Source: Nitzschia sp. pyKryTriq1 | Taxonomy: Eukaryota; Bacillariophyta; Bacillariophyceae; Bacillariales; Bacillariaceae | NCBI GenBank assembly: GCA_956465555.1 | Contig: OY101124.1 | Span: 1,550,001 to 1,614,000, forward strand | DNA: 64,000 nucleotides | Direction: 5' to 3' | Shown: in pieces, positions 20,688 to 30,353 of the stretch | Layout of the letters: each line of letters opens with the position of its first letter | Numbering within the stretch: position 1 is the stretch's first letter | Notes under the pieces: generated by a model | What the model saw: the letters and a program-made list of their open reading frames with translations, nothing else | What the model was told of the DNA's origin: nothing | Database searches by the model: none | Made by a program: the position numbers and the translations under genes

Positions 20688-21042
20688 CATAAAATCATGC
20701 TCCCGCCAAAATAATAAAAGACCGCCGCGCGGCCCCCTTGGATCTTGGGCGGGCATACTTATTCTTTATCTGAGTAACGTCGTTTCGTGACTCTTCATTA
20801 TTGTAACTTGTCGATCGAATGTCTTTGAGGGTGTCGCATGTCCATAAATGTTGAAAAGCAAGGTCTTGCTTGCGGGTCATTATTTCGGCCACCGACAATA
20901 AGTGCTACTACCGGAACTCTTTTTAGCAGTGCTGTACTCGTACAGTAGTAGTACTGTACTTCGTACGTACTGTAGTACCGGTACAGTAGTAAAACAACAC
21001 CCCCTCGTCGCTCGCTGTCTACGCGCATTAAAAACTGAGATC

Positions 21043-21564
21043 GTAAAAAATTGAGATTCGCGCGACGCGCCGTGATGCACCGCGGTAACGAGTATTGAGA
21101 TTGCTGAGATCCTCCGTCTAGCGGATCTCAATTGGCAATGATGGAAATCACTCCTTTGAGAGCCCAGTAGTAACTAACACATCAGTAAAGTGACAATGGA
21201 GGTAGGATAGTAAAGGCTAATGGCTTAAAAGGATTTTCATGCTTCGAGATCAGTAGCAATATACCAGGAGTACAAGGGTGTCATTTTAGCACGAGAAATT
21301 CACTAGATAACCAGTCTCATTTTGAAATGGTGTAAATTGCTCTTCTGAAGCGTAAAGTAGTAGCCTAATGGTAACTAAAACATTCATTCTACTCATCAGG
21401 GAGATATTAGAGTAAGAATTGATAGCTCTAGCAGGGTTCTTTGCACCCAGAATCCTTCTGGCTGCCGTCGTGCTATGACTGTGTATTATGCAGAAGCGTG
21501 AGGAAAACACGCAGAAAAATGTAGTCCAGTGAGTCGAAATTAATTGAGATTCTCAATTTTTTAC
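21043..21564. repeat. Possible MITE-like element with 14-bp terminal inverted repeats
   Basis: GTAAAAAATTGAGA at 21043-21056 is the exact reverse complement of the 14 bases at 21551-21564. The interior lacks a coding frame. No target-site duplication is obvious at the ends, so this may be a chance AT-rich inverted repeat rather than a mobile element. Confidence 0.3.
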
Positions 21565-21603
21565 ATGCGTAGCTGTCGCGAAATCGCTCGGACCGGTCGC
21601 GTC

Positions 21604-21642
21604 CCCCGATTTCACTCAGCGCGATCCCCGAGTGAATCGGGG
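21604..21642. repeat. GC-rich hairpin
   Basis: CCCCGATTTCACTC pairs with GAGTGAATCGGGG through a 13-bp stem with one bulged T and a 12-base loop. It could be a structured RNA element or the relic of a transposon end; nothing nearby decides between them. Confidence 0.6.
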
Positions 21643-21964
21643 TAGAGCACTCCCATCGTACAAGTACCGGTTCTGTGCGAAGAGCGACTTGTGTCGTACC
21701 AAGTTATCCTTGGTCGTACCTGTATGATACCGGTCCCGGTACCGTACCACGTACGTACGTACGAACCGTCGTCGAGCTCCACCAAACGACTACTTTAGTA
21801 CCAGTACTTGTACGGGAACTCCTCTGCTCTATAACATAGTACTTCGTAAACTACTAGTTAGTCTACTCGTAGCCCTCTACTAGCTAGTAGGGTAAGGCAT
21901 AAACAGTACATTTTCACTCGTCACAATTCAATCTACCTTTTAGCTATTGTACTAGTACTAGCGC

Positions 21965-23164
21965 TTATGCCTTTTCTAGACCAGTAAAGAGCGATTCCCA
22001 CGTCTCTCCACGTCGTTCTTGTCCCGTCACCAAGGAAGTAGTAGTTGTTGTAGTAGTAGTAGGATCCGTCTTTTGTTTCATCAAATTCGAAAATCCCACC
22101 GCTCCCAATGCCTTTCCCGTATCGGCATTGTAACATTCAAATGTCGTTCCGCCCGTCAGCTTTGGATACAAAGTCGATTGAATACACAAACTTGCCACAT
22201 CGTTCCGACTGATTCGTCCACTCTTGACATCTCCTTGATTGAGTTCCAAAGCAGCCGCTCCCAACCCTGGTTCTTCCGTCAATCCTCCAGGTCGAATAAT
22301 GGTATACGTACAACAATCCAGATCACCACCGCCACTGTTACTACTACTACTCATACTACTAGTACTGTACAAGTTTCGCACCAAATCTTCTCCATGGATT
22401 TTTTGTTCCATAATTCCTCCAAACACATTCAAGAATTTGTAAATCGTGGAATCCGGTTTACTGACACCGCCAGAGCTGACCACCACCAAATGAGGAACGC
22501 GATTGGCAATACATGCCTTGGCAACTGCAACTAGACCATCATTGTCGACTTGTGCTGCCGTTCCTCCTTGTTTGGAAGCCGACGCGGCAAAAATCACGGC
22601 CCTAGTGCCTCGTACTGCCGTGGCGATGGTTTCGGGTTGCGTCACATCACACACCATAGGTTGGAGTAATAAAGATGATGATAATGATGATGATAATGAT
22701 GATGATAATGATGACGATGATGATGCTTCCAGCACCACAGCATCATTATTGGTGTCCTTATTGTAGTAAATTCCACTTCTACTCGTCGCTCGGACAGGTA
22801 GATTGGCTTGCAGCAACTGTGCCACGCATTTCGTACCTGTCCTTCCATTGGCACCAATCACACAAAAAGGAAGTGGTTGTTCCGAAGAGGAGGAGTCGGT
22901 TGCTCTAATAATAGCAGCTCCTGCTGGTCGTCCCAATAGAAACGAAGAACCCGCAAATACTGCAAGAGTAGGAGCGGCGGCTTGCATAAAGTCACGACGA
23001 GTAGTACTGCTTGCAGCAGCATCGTTCTTGATGCCTCCTCCTCCTCCACCTCCTCCTCCCAGAGACAAGCCCTCGCAAACTCTAGCTGTCATGCCAAAAA
23101 GGCACAGGAACAAGGCCACGCGTCGTCCTCGAAACAAAGAAAGAAGAATCATCATCATCATCAC
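21965..23164 (-). CDS. Atypical short-chain dehydrogenase (NmrA/Tic62-like), predicted thylakoid lumen
   Basis: 399 residues. The Rossmann nucleotide-binding site is FCVIGANGRTGTKCV (about 100-114). VCDVTQPETI, GTRAVIFAAS, HLVVVSSGGVSKP and YTIIRPGGLTEEP follow, typical of the atypical SDR group that binds NAD(P) and includes NmrA-like and Tic62-like proteins. The N-terminus has a signal-peptide-like hydrophobic stretch (about 15-30). A Gly run comes next, then TTRRDFMQ (Arg56-Arg57) followed by a hydrophobic core and an AGA site near 81-84. That second signal looks like a twin-arginine thylakoid transfer peptide, so the folded, cofactor-loaded enzyme may enter the lumen. Asp/Ser and Thr runs are lineage expansions. 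Substrate unknown. Intronless. Confidence 0.82.
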   Translation of the reverse strand: MMMMMILLSLFRGRRVALFLCLFGMTARVCEGLSLGGGGGGGGGIKNDAAASSTTRRDFMQAAAPTLAVFAGSSFLLGRPAGAAIIRATDSSSSEQPLPFCVIGANGRTGTKCVAQLLQANLPVRATSRSGIYYNKDTNNDAVVLEASSSSSLSSSLSSSLSSSLLLQPMVCDVTQPETIATAVRGTRAVIFAASASKQGGTAAQVDNDGLVAVAKACIANRVPHLVVVSSGGVSKPDSTIYKFLNVFGGIMEQKIHGEDLVRNLYSTSSMSSSSNSGGGDLDCCTYTIIRPGGLTEEPGLGAAALELNQGDVKSGRISRNDVASLCIQSTLYPKLTGGTTFECYNADTGKALGAVGFSNLMKQKTDPTTTTTTTTSLVTGQERRGETWESLFTGLEKA

Positions 23165-23780
23165 TATATACTATGATACTATCTTGTTGCGTTGTCGTGT
23201 ACCTTGATTAATATTTATTGAAAGCTGTTGTTTGGACAGCAGACAGCAGTATAGGGGTACGAAGAGGAGGAGTCGTCTACCTGGTATATGTGGAGTACAT
23301 CAGTACAGTGTATGTAGATGTCCATGTCGATGCCAGCATCAGCAGCAAAGTTCATCATGGTCGGCTGTTGGTACTTGCGGTACTTGATGTAGATAAACGG
23401 CGGCCGCATATATGTCTTTTCTTTCGGCGAGCTGACGTGTGTAATTCGCGTACAGTACTGTACTCGTAGTATACAGCGCACAGACAGTACCGGTACCTGT
23501 TACCAGTACGTGTACTGTACCGTACAGCAGTAGTAGGTTCCAAAGATCTTAATGTTGCTATTATGGTACTGTACTACACTACTATGGAGGAAGAGAAGAG
23601 ATAATTATAGCGCATCTGTTATTATGTTAGGAAAACTCTTAGCCCACTATATTTATATTTGTAATGAGCGTATGGTATATCGTAGCCGCCTTTGGAAGCG
23701 CACCAGTGCACTGATGGCTGATGCCGAAACGACAAAAACGAATCAAGCTATCATGATACCCTCTATATTATCAGTATCTA
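23165..23780. other. Intergenic between SDR and IFRD genes
   Basis: Both neighbours are on the minus strand. GTACTGTAC and GTACCGGTAC words are dense around 23450-23530. No gene seen. Confidence 0.5.
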
Positions 23781-25370
23781 TCATATGTCTTCTCCATCTG
23801 CTGTTAGGAAGTGGTTTTTGATATTGCTTCGCTTGTCTCGTTTCTTGTGCCGATCAACATCTTTGACTTTGGCCGCCTCACTTGTTTTCGACATGTACAA
23901 GCGTTTTTCCAATTGCGACAGTCCTCCTCCTCTGCTGCTCCCCAAAGCTTGTCCGTTTGCTCCAAAGACGGCTTGAAGCGTAGGATTTGTCAGCAGCTGC
24001 ATTTGAAATCCTCCCTGCAAGCATCGTCTGATAAATTGTAGGGCGACAATTTCCTTCCAGCTATTCAGTTCCAGGGCCCCACCTCGAAACTGCACGACTT
24101 CTTCCGGTGCTTCATTGTCTTGAAGGGTGGCCAAATATTCTCGAAAATTGGCGCGTTGTTCTTTTTTCGCCTTTTTGGACATGTAATGTCCCGATTGATT
24201 CGACAACTCATCAATGACTTGACATATCTCTGTAATAATGTCTTCCCATTCCGACCCTTCCCAGGATCCTTGTTGATATTGTTTTTGCGTCGTATTCTTC
24301 AAAGGTTCGTTATTATTGTTTCCTTCCTCGGTTTCCATAATGCCCAATTCCAATCGCGCCGTATGAATCCACGCCACACATTCTCCTGCTGCCGCTCGTA
24401 ACGATGCATCGTCGGTCTGTTCCAAACACTCCAACAAGAGTGGCAAGAGCAGTAATCCACGCCCCGTCGACACATCATCTTTTCCGGATACATACAATTC
24501 ATGAATCGTGGTTGCCAATAAGGTCCAAACTTCCAAGGCCGCCGCTCGCAAGGCCATGGGTACGGTATCGCCTCGATATTCCGTTTGTGCCAAACTTTCA
24601 CACAAATCCAACGTTTGTTCGGTAATTATTTCATCGTCATCGTCGTCGACTCCCAAAAATACCGCCATCCCCAAGGCTCGCAGGGCTGCGACTCGGACCG
24701 GTACGGCCCGATGCGCCGATGTGACCATGCGTGTCAAATGTCCCTGCACATCATTGTAGTATGCCTCGTCAGCCATGATCACCGCTCCTGCCTCCAATAC
24801 TCGACATGCCGCATATTGTTCACTGGGCGTCCCGACTCGTAATCCTTGTCGACATGCCTGTAAAATCGCATCGCGATACTGTTCTTTTTGTTCCATAAAT
24901 AATTCCAAAGATACAGTATTGTTGACACTGGCATATTGCGTCAAAGCCTTGAACCATCCTTTTAAGTATGCTTCTCGTTTGGCGGATCGTTTTTCCGTCG
25001 CATAGTCCTCGACAGTCGACAATAGTTGGACGAGCTGAGCATGTCGTTGTGCGGCAGCAGCAGCAGCAGCATCACCTTGATCCGCACTGCTGTTGTTGTG
25101 GTGGTGGTGGTGGTGATCGTGAGGATCATCATCGTCAATTCCCCATGAGGGATCATCTGCCATAGAGTTCATATTATTATTATCGCTAGTTGCATTGCTG
25201 TGTAATGTAGCAATCGTATGGGTTTCGGACAAGTAATCCACGTCGGCCGATACATTGTCGGAAGAAAACGACGAAGAATCGGCTCCCCCACCACCTTTTT
25301 TACTACTATTCTTGCTGCTGCTGGTGGTGGTGCCGCCTCCCCGGCGTTGGGAACGGGGCTTTTTGGGCAT
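23781..25370 (-). CDS. IFRD-family (interferon-related developmental regulator) protein
   Basis: 529 residues. After a disordered Gly/Ser/Asp/His-rich N-terminus (about 1-110), an ARM-like helical repeat domain covers about 120-370. Its segments EKRSAKREAYLKGWFKAL, AACRVLEAGAVIM, VRVAALRALGMAVFLG and AALEVWTLLAT match the eukaryotic IFRD1/IFRD2 family. The C-terminal piece (SKKAKKEQRANFREYL, LNSWKEIVALQFIRRCLQGGF) corresponds to the conserved IFRD C-terminal domain. Animal members act as transcriptional co-regulators and IFRD2 binds inactive ribosomes; which role applies here is not shown. Intronless. It is divergent from the MPP-beta gene with a shared 495-bp upstream region. Confidence 0.88.
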   Translation of the reverse strand: MPKKPRSQRRGGGTTTSSSKNSSKKGGGGADSSSFSSDNVSADVDYLSETHTIATLHSNATSDNNNMNSMADDPSWGIDDDDPHDHHHHHHNNSSADQGDAAAAAAAQRHAQLVQLLSTVEDYATEKRSAKREAYLKGWFKALTQYASVNNTVSLELFMEQKEQYRDAILQACRQGLRVGTPSEQYAACRVLEAGAVIMADEAYYNDVQGHLTRMVTSAHRAVPVRVAALRALGMAVFLGVDDDDDEIITEQTLDLCESLAQTEYRGDTVPMALRAAALEVWTLLATTIHELYVSGKDDVSTGRGLLLLPLLLECLEQTDDASLRAAAGECVAWIHTARLELGIMETEEGNNNNEPLKNTTQKQYQQGSWEGSEWEDIITEICQVIDELSNQSGHYMSKKAKKEQRANFREYLATLQDNEAPEEVVQFRGGALELNSWKEIVALQFIRRCLQGGFQMQLLTNPTLQAVFGANGQALGSSRGGGLSQLEKRLYMSKTSEAAKVKDVDRHKKRDKRSNIKNHFLTADGEDI

Positions 25371-25865
25371 TTTTGTTCTTCTTATTGCTTGACAAAAGAA
25401 GATTAGTAGTCGTAGAGTGTCTCTAAACTTCTACCGGCCAAGAGTAGAGTAGAGTAGAATACGGTCGAAGGAGAAGTAGTTAGAGTGAGAATAACGAAAT
25501 AAGAAATAAGGCAAATGTGTGATGTTCTTCTGTTTTCGCCTTGTTTCTGCGCGCTTGGGAGATCCAGATCTTTTTGTGAGAAAACTCCAGGCCAAGCGCG
25601 TGAGGGCCGTGAACCTCTTACACGTGTAAGTATGTCAAGTTTTGTCTACGTCATCGACTTCGTCTGTCCGTATCGTCGTTGCCTTCGCCTGCTTGCGCCT
25701 TGCGCGTCGCCAACCGCGCGGGAGAGCGCGAGAAAGGGCCTTCGCACACGCAACCGATGCCCAATACTACAATCTCAACGTCGTTTTGTTGTGTGTGTTG
25801 TGGTTGTATTTGGACACACTGTCATTCCATTTCATTCATTCATTGTTTATCCAATTGATTGAACC
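25371..25865. promoter_or_regulatory. Shared upstream region of divergent IFRD and MPP-beta genes
   Basis: The two start codons face away from each other across 495 bp. The MPP-beta side has CATTTCATTCATTCATTG just before the ATG, probably its leader. A GTAGAGTAGAGTAGA repeat lies on the IFRD side. No defined promoter element can be assigned with confidence. Confidence 0.4.
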
Positions 25866-27807
25866 ATGGCTGCGGCACGAGTAGCAATCGCCAAGGTATG
25901 TTGATATTTATGGTTGCATGGCACAAAGGGTGCCATGGTCGATGGATTGGATTGGCGTTTCGGATCGATGACGGGCCGGCGGCGCAAGATTTCCGAGCTC
26001 GCGCGAGCTCGAACGGTATATGCATAGGTGTATTTTGTTAGAGGAGAGGAGAGGAGGATGCGGTTCTTGTTGTTGTTCTTGTTGCTGCTGTTGTTTTTGT
26101 GCTTTTCTTGCGTTTTCGCACTAAACTCACCTTTGCTTTCTTCGGTTCCTTCGTGCCCAACCAACATGATCCCATTATTAGTCACTTGCGGCTAGCCGCA
26201 CTACCGGTACGGCAGTAGCAGGAGCCGCCGCCGCCCGTTCCTTTTCCAGTTTCCCCGACTACGTGTTGCGGGCTCCCACTACGGATGTGAGCACCCTCGA
26301 CAACGGCTTGCGAGTGGGCAGTGAGACCGTGGCCGGCAGTGAAACCGCCACGGTCGGCGTCTGGATCGATGCGGGATCCAGATACGAAACGGCGGCCAAC
26401 AATGGCACCTCGCACTTTTTGGAGCACATGGCCTTCAAGGGAACGACCAAGCGAACGCAGCAGCAACTCGAAATGGAAATTGAAAACATGGGTGGGCATT
26501 TGTAAGTTCGAACAACAACAGCAACAACAGCCGCTGCAAATCCAACGCAATGCAATGCAATGCAATACATTACAAGAATGTGCAGTATCATATTCTCACA
26601 CCGCCACCTCCTTCCACATCACTCAGGAACGCGTACACTTCTCGCGAGCAAACCGCTTACTTTGCCAAGGTCTTTAAAAAGGACGTGGGAAAGGCCGTGG
26701 AAATCATCTCCGATATCTTGCTCAACTCCAAAATGGAACAAGCCGCCATTGATCGAGAACGCGAAGTCATTCTCAGAGAAATGTCAGAAGTTAACAAGAA
26801 CCAAGAAGAACTCGTCTTGGATCATCTTCATGCGACTGCCTTTCAAGGAACTTCCTTGGGAAGGACCATTTTGGGAAGCGAAGAGAATATCCGATCCTTG
26901 ACTCGGGACGATTTGGTCAACTACATCAACACCCAATACACGGCTCCGCGAATGGTCATTGCCGGTGCTGGAGCAGTGGACCATGCCGAACTTTGTGGAT
27001 TGGCGGCCGAACACTTTGGAAAGCTTTCTCCCGGTCCTCCCGGTGGCGTCGAGTTGGCGATGGAGCCAGCTGTCTTTACGGGATCGGACTATCGGTAAGA
27101 TTGGAATTGGAATACACTGAACAAAAAATACGGCCTTCTGATTCGACCTCATTTACTCACACGCACTTTCTCTCTCTCTATTGCCTCACAGCGTCAAGTT
27201 CAACTCGGAGAGCGTCGCTCACATGGCCATTGCCTTCCCCACTGCCTCTTGGACTTCCGAGTATGCCTTTCCTCTCATGTTGATGCAACTCATGTTGGGA
27301 TCCTACGATCGCGCCCATGGTATGGGAAGGAACCACGCTTCCAACTTGTGCCAAGACGTGGCTGAAAACGAAATCGCCTACTCGCTCAACACCTTCAACA
27401 CGTGTTATAAGGATACTGGACTCTTTGGTGTCTACGCTGTCGTTCCCGACAACAAGGTCGATGATGCCTCGTGGTACATTATGAACAACTTGATCCGATT
27501 GGTCCACTCTCCTTCGGACGCCGAAGTCGAACGCGCCAAGGTCAGCTTGAAGGCCGCCATGCTCATGAACTTGGATGGACACAACAATGTCGCTGAAGAA
27601 ATTGGACGATCACTCTTGAACTATGGACGTCGCATGACACCCGCCGAGATCTTTTCGCGTATCGATGCCGTGGAAACTTCGGATATTCGAGCGACTGCCT
27701 ACAAGTTCTTCAACGATCAAGAATTGGCCATTGCCGCCGTTGGTGGAATCCATGAACTTCCGGATTACACCTGGTTCCGTCGTCACTCGTACTGGCTCCG
27801 ATACTAA
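25866..27807 (+). CDS. Mitochondrial processing peptidase beta subunit (catalytic)
   Basis: Four exons (25866-25895, 26182-26501, 26627-27094, 27192-27807) encode 477 residues. The first exon gives only [10 protein letters not shown], the start of an Arg/Ala/Ser mitochondrial presequence completed in exon 2. The inverse zincin site HFLEH (residues 88-92) sits in [14 protein letters not shown], and the downstream Glu of the zinc site lies in the EREVILREM region. [13 protein letters not shown] spans the second splice and GSDYRVKFNSE the third, confirming the junctions. [28 protein letters not shown] and [13 protein letters not shown] are further family blocks. The enzyme removes presequences from imported matrix proteins and in many eukaryotes is also the core 1 subunit of complex III. 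All introns are GT-AG, 97-286 nt. Confidence 0.95.
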
Positions 27808-28019
27808 GCAGGAGGAGGACGCGACGAGAGTATCATACTCGGAACGTGTAATGTACGTACGTACCGGTAGCGGAGGTAGTGGATGGTCGACTACTAGAAT
27901 CATACCACTGGAGAGAAAAAAGAAAAAATACTTTAAACTGCATTAGAGAAACCCGTTACTCTTTACTCGGGCAGCACATCTGTGCCGGTCCTTTCGCCTA
28001 CCCCGCCCACGTTCTGTTT

Positions 28020-29066
28020 TTATAGGTACAACCGGCGCAAGAGTTCCCCAACCTTTTGGGTTATTTCACTATTCCGTCCTCGAAAGAAATGTTCCAGCTT
28101 GGCCAAGACTACGCCTCCTAATCGTTGCCGCAGACATTCCACGGCTCCCACATCCCTATCCGTCAATGCCAACAACACATTGCACGCCACCGGCAGTACA
28201 TCTTCATCTTGCGCATGCTGATCCATAGCTTCCAACACGGCTTCCACCACTCCCTTTTCGACTAGCACCGCAGGTATATCCCCCGCTACCAGTTCATACA
28301 AGCACGCACAGGCAATTTCTTGCAACTTGGCATCGTCCTTCCCATGAATCCTCATGGCCTTGAGAATCGTTTCGACACTTCCCGCCAGAACGATTTGAGA
28401 TTTCATGGGCCATGAATCGATTGCCAAATCTCGCAAGGCACCACATCCCAAACGTTGAATACGACCTTGATAGGGAAACTGTTTCATCGTTTGGACAATC
28501 GCTTTGGGATATGATCCGCTCGTGGCGAAGCTAAATTGCGAAATTTGGCGCCTAGTAGTGCTGCTACTACCACGAAATGAAAAGAAGGAGCATGATCGTT
28601 GTTGATTTTGTTGTTGTTGTTGTTGTTGTTGTTGCTTGCCATCGCCACCACCACCACCACCACATGTCAAGAACGAAACTATGGGATTCGAGACAATACG
28701 TTCTAGGACGGAACCACGGACGCGAGGGATTTTGAGTTGCTCTTGCGATTTGGATGGGCAGGCGGAGGAAGAGGACGAGTAGGATGCGGTGGTGGGAAGC
28801 GTTTCTTCTTCATCGTCATCATCATCTTCGTGATCTTCGTGATCTTGTTGTTCATGAGGATCGACCAGCTGAATAGTGGCCTTTTTCCCTCGACGGAGAA
28901 ACGAATCATCATCGTCCTCCTGCTCTTGACGAAGGATGATGGTAGGAGTAGTTGTTGATCCGATGATTCGAAGAGGAGATGCTGCTGATGATTTCATGAT
29001 GCTGCTGCCGCCGCTGCCGCTGGTGGTGGTGCTGATTCTTGTTTGGGGGATCATCATCATTGTCAT
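28020..29066 (-). CDS. ARM-like helical repeat protein, unassigned
   Basis: 348 residues. The first ~170 are low complexity, with acidic blocks, Ser runs and a Gly run followed by a Gln run. From about residue 180 an alpha-helical repeat begins: IQRLGCGALRDLAIDSWPMKSQIV, LAGSVETILKAMRIH, LQEIACACLYELVAGD, VVEAVLEAMDQHAQDEDVL, PVACNVLLALTD. This is an armadillo-type pattern, as in many diatom ARM proteins of unknown role. No signal peptide. It converges with MPP-beta. Confidence 0.75.
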   Translation of the reverse strand: MTMMMIPQTRISTTTSGSGGSSIMKSSAASPLRIIGSTTTPTIILRQEQEDDDDSFLRRGKKATIQLVDPHEQQDHEDHEDDDDDEEETLPTTASYSSSSSACPSKSQEQLKIPRVRGSVLERIVSNPIVSFLTCGGGGGGDGKQQQQQQQQQNQQRSCSFFSFRGSSSTTRRQISQFSFATSGSYPKAIVQTMKQFPYQGRIQRLGCGALRDLAIDSWPMKSQIVLAGSVETILKAMRIHGKDDAKLQEIACACLYELVAGDIPAVLVEKGVVEAVLEAMDQHAQDEDVLPVACNVLLALTDRDVGAVECLRQRLGGVVLAKLEHFFRGRNSEITQKVGELLRRLYL

Positions 29067-30353
29067 TATTGTTTCTTGTTTGTTTGTTTGTTTGTTTGTT
29101 GCTGGAGAAACGGTGAGAGACGGGACGATGAGAGGCGTACAGTAGTACGAAGAAGTAGTAATATAGTGCTGATGCTGGTGCTGGTGCTGGTGCTAGTCGG
29201 AGCGAGTATGTATCAAGTTATTGTGAGATGATGATGCGTTCGGTCTCTCTTTACTCTTTGCTTCAGGGTGCGGTAGGAAATGCATCGCATCTTCCAGATT
29301 GTCATTCTATTCGTCTCCGACTTCTAGTACTAGTACTACCGGTACTATAAAGAATATATATATATATGTTGGAGTATATAGTTGCAACTAAAAAATGCAA
29401 AATTTATATTCCCGCACTATTCGATTATATACTGTCGTGCGGGATTGATTATTCAACAAGCATTCTTTCCATCGTTATTGCTTTATCATCCTCACGGCCC
29501 GCACCACTTCTTCCAACAACAACAACAGCTACTACAGTACATACATGTTGTTGTTATCGAACAATACTCGTGACAGCTATATTACCATTCTCTTATTTCA
29601 ATCGGATCTCTTCCGTGCAGAATTATATTATATTATTAGTCCATTCATTCATTCGTCGAGACCTGCAGCTGCCTGCGGTATCATGATGTACATAGATCGG
29701 TAGATGTAAGAAGTCGAGTGAGTCGTTCAGTCACGTTTCTTCAGTCATGAAACCAATCTTCGCCGAATGACCGGCCTGCGCGCCGCGACACACACACAAA
29801 AGGAGAGGCACGACCATCAACCACAATAATAACAACAACGACAATGATGATGATGGCGGAGACGCACTCTATTCTATCTCATCACTCCTCCGTGATCGAT
29901 GATGCACCGTGCATATCACTCACTCGTACAGTAGACTGCTGTATGTGTATAGGATGTTTTGTTATTAGGAGTTCATCATGATGATCGGCGGCATCCGTTT
30001 TGCAGTTTGGTTGCGTATGTGTGTGGAACCATCAGAACGCCACTAACTGATGAATGCGAATCCCACGCCGCTGATAATAAAAGTCTCACGACTGACCTGA
30101 CTGAAACGCTCGCTCGGAGCGCCGGAACTAACAGCTACTCGTAGCACATACGGTAGCGTGCACCGTGTCTTTCGCTTCTGCTCTCCCACCGAACATCGCT
30201 CATCGCTGCTACTGTCAGAATGAATACGAGTAGACAACAAAACCTTCGTTCGTTCCGTCATAATTCTATCTTCGCACCGAATACGAGCGTTCCACAAATA
30301 TTTTGTGAGCAGCACTCACTCACCTATTCACTCATTCGCTCACTAATTCATTC
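29067..30353. other. Intergenic between divergent genes, with simple repeats
   Basis: Contains a TTTG repeat at about 29077-29100 and a short TA run near 29358. No coding frame is convincing. The two flanking genes are divergent, so both promoters should lie here. Confidence 0.5.

Larger units (their letters stand above)
20460..21964. other. Intergenic with simple repeats and inverted repeats
   Basis: No gene is supported. The block holds a CT and an AAC microsatellite, a 14-bp inverted-repeat pair 522 bp apart (21043-21564), a GC-rich hairpin (21604-21642) and dense GTACCGGTAC/GTACGTAC words. Words related to TGAGAT recur between 21035 and 21560. Confidence 0.5.
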
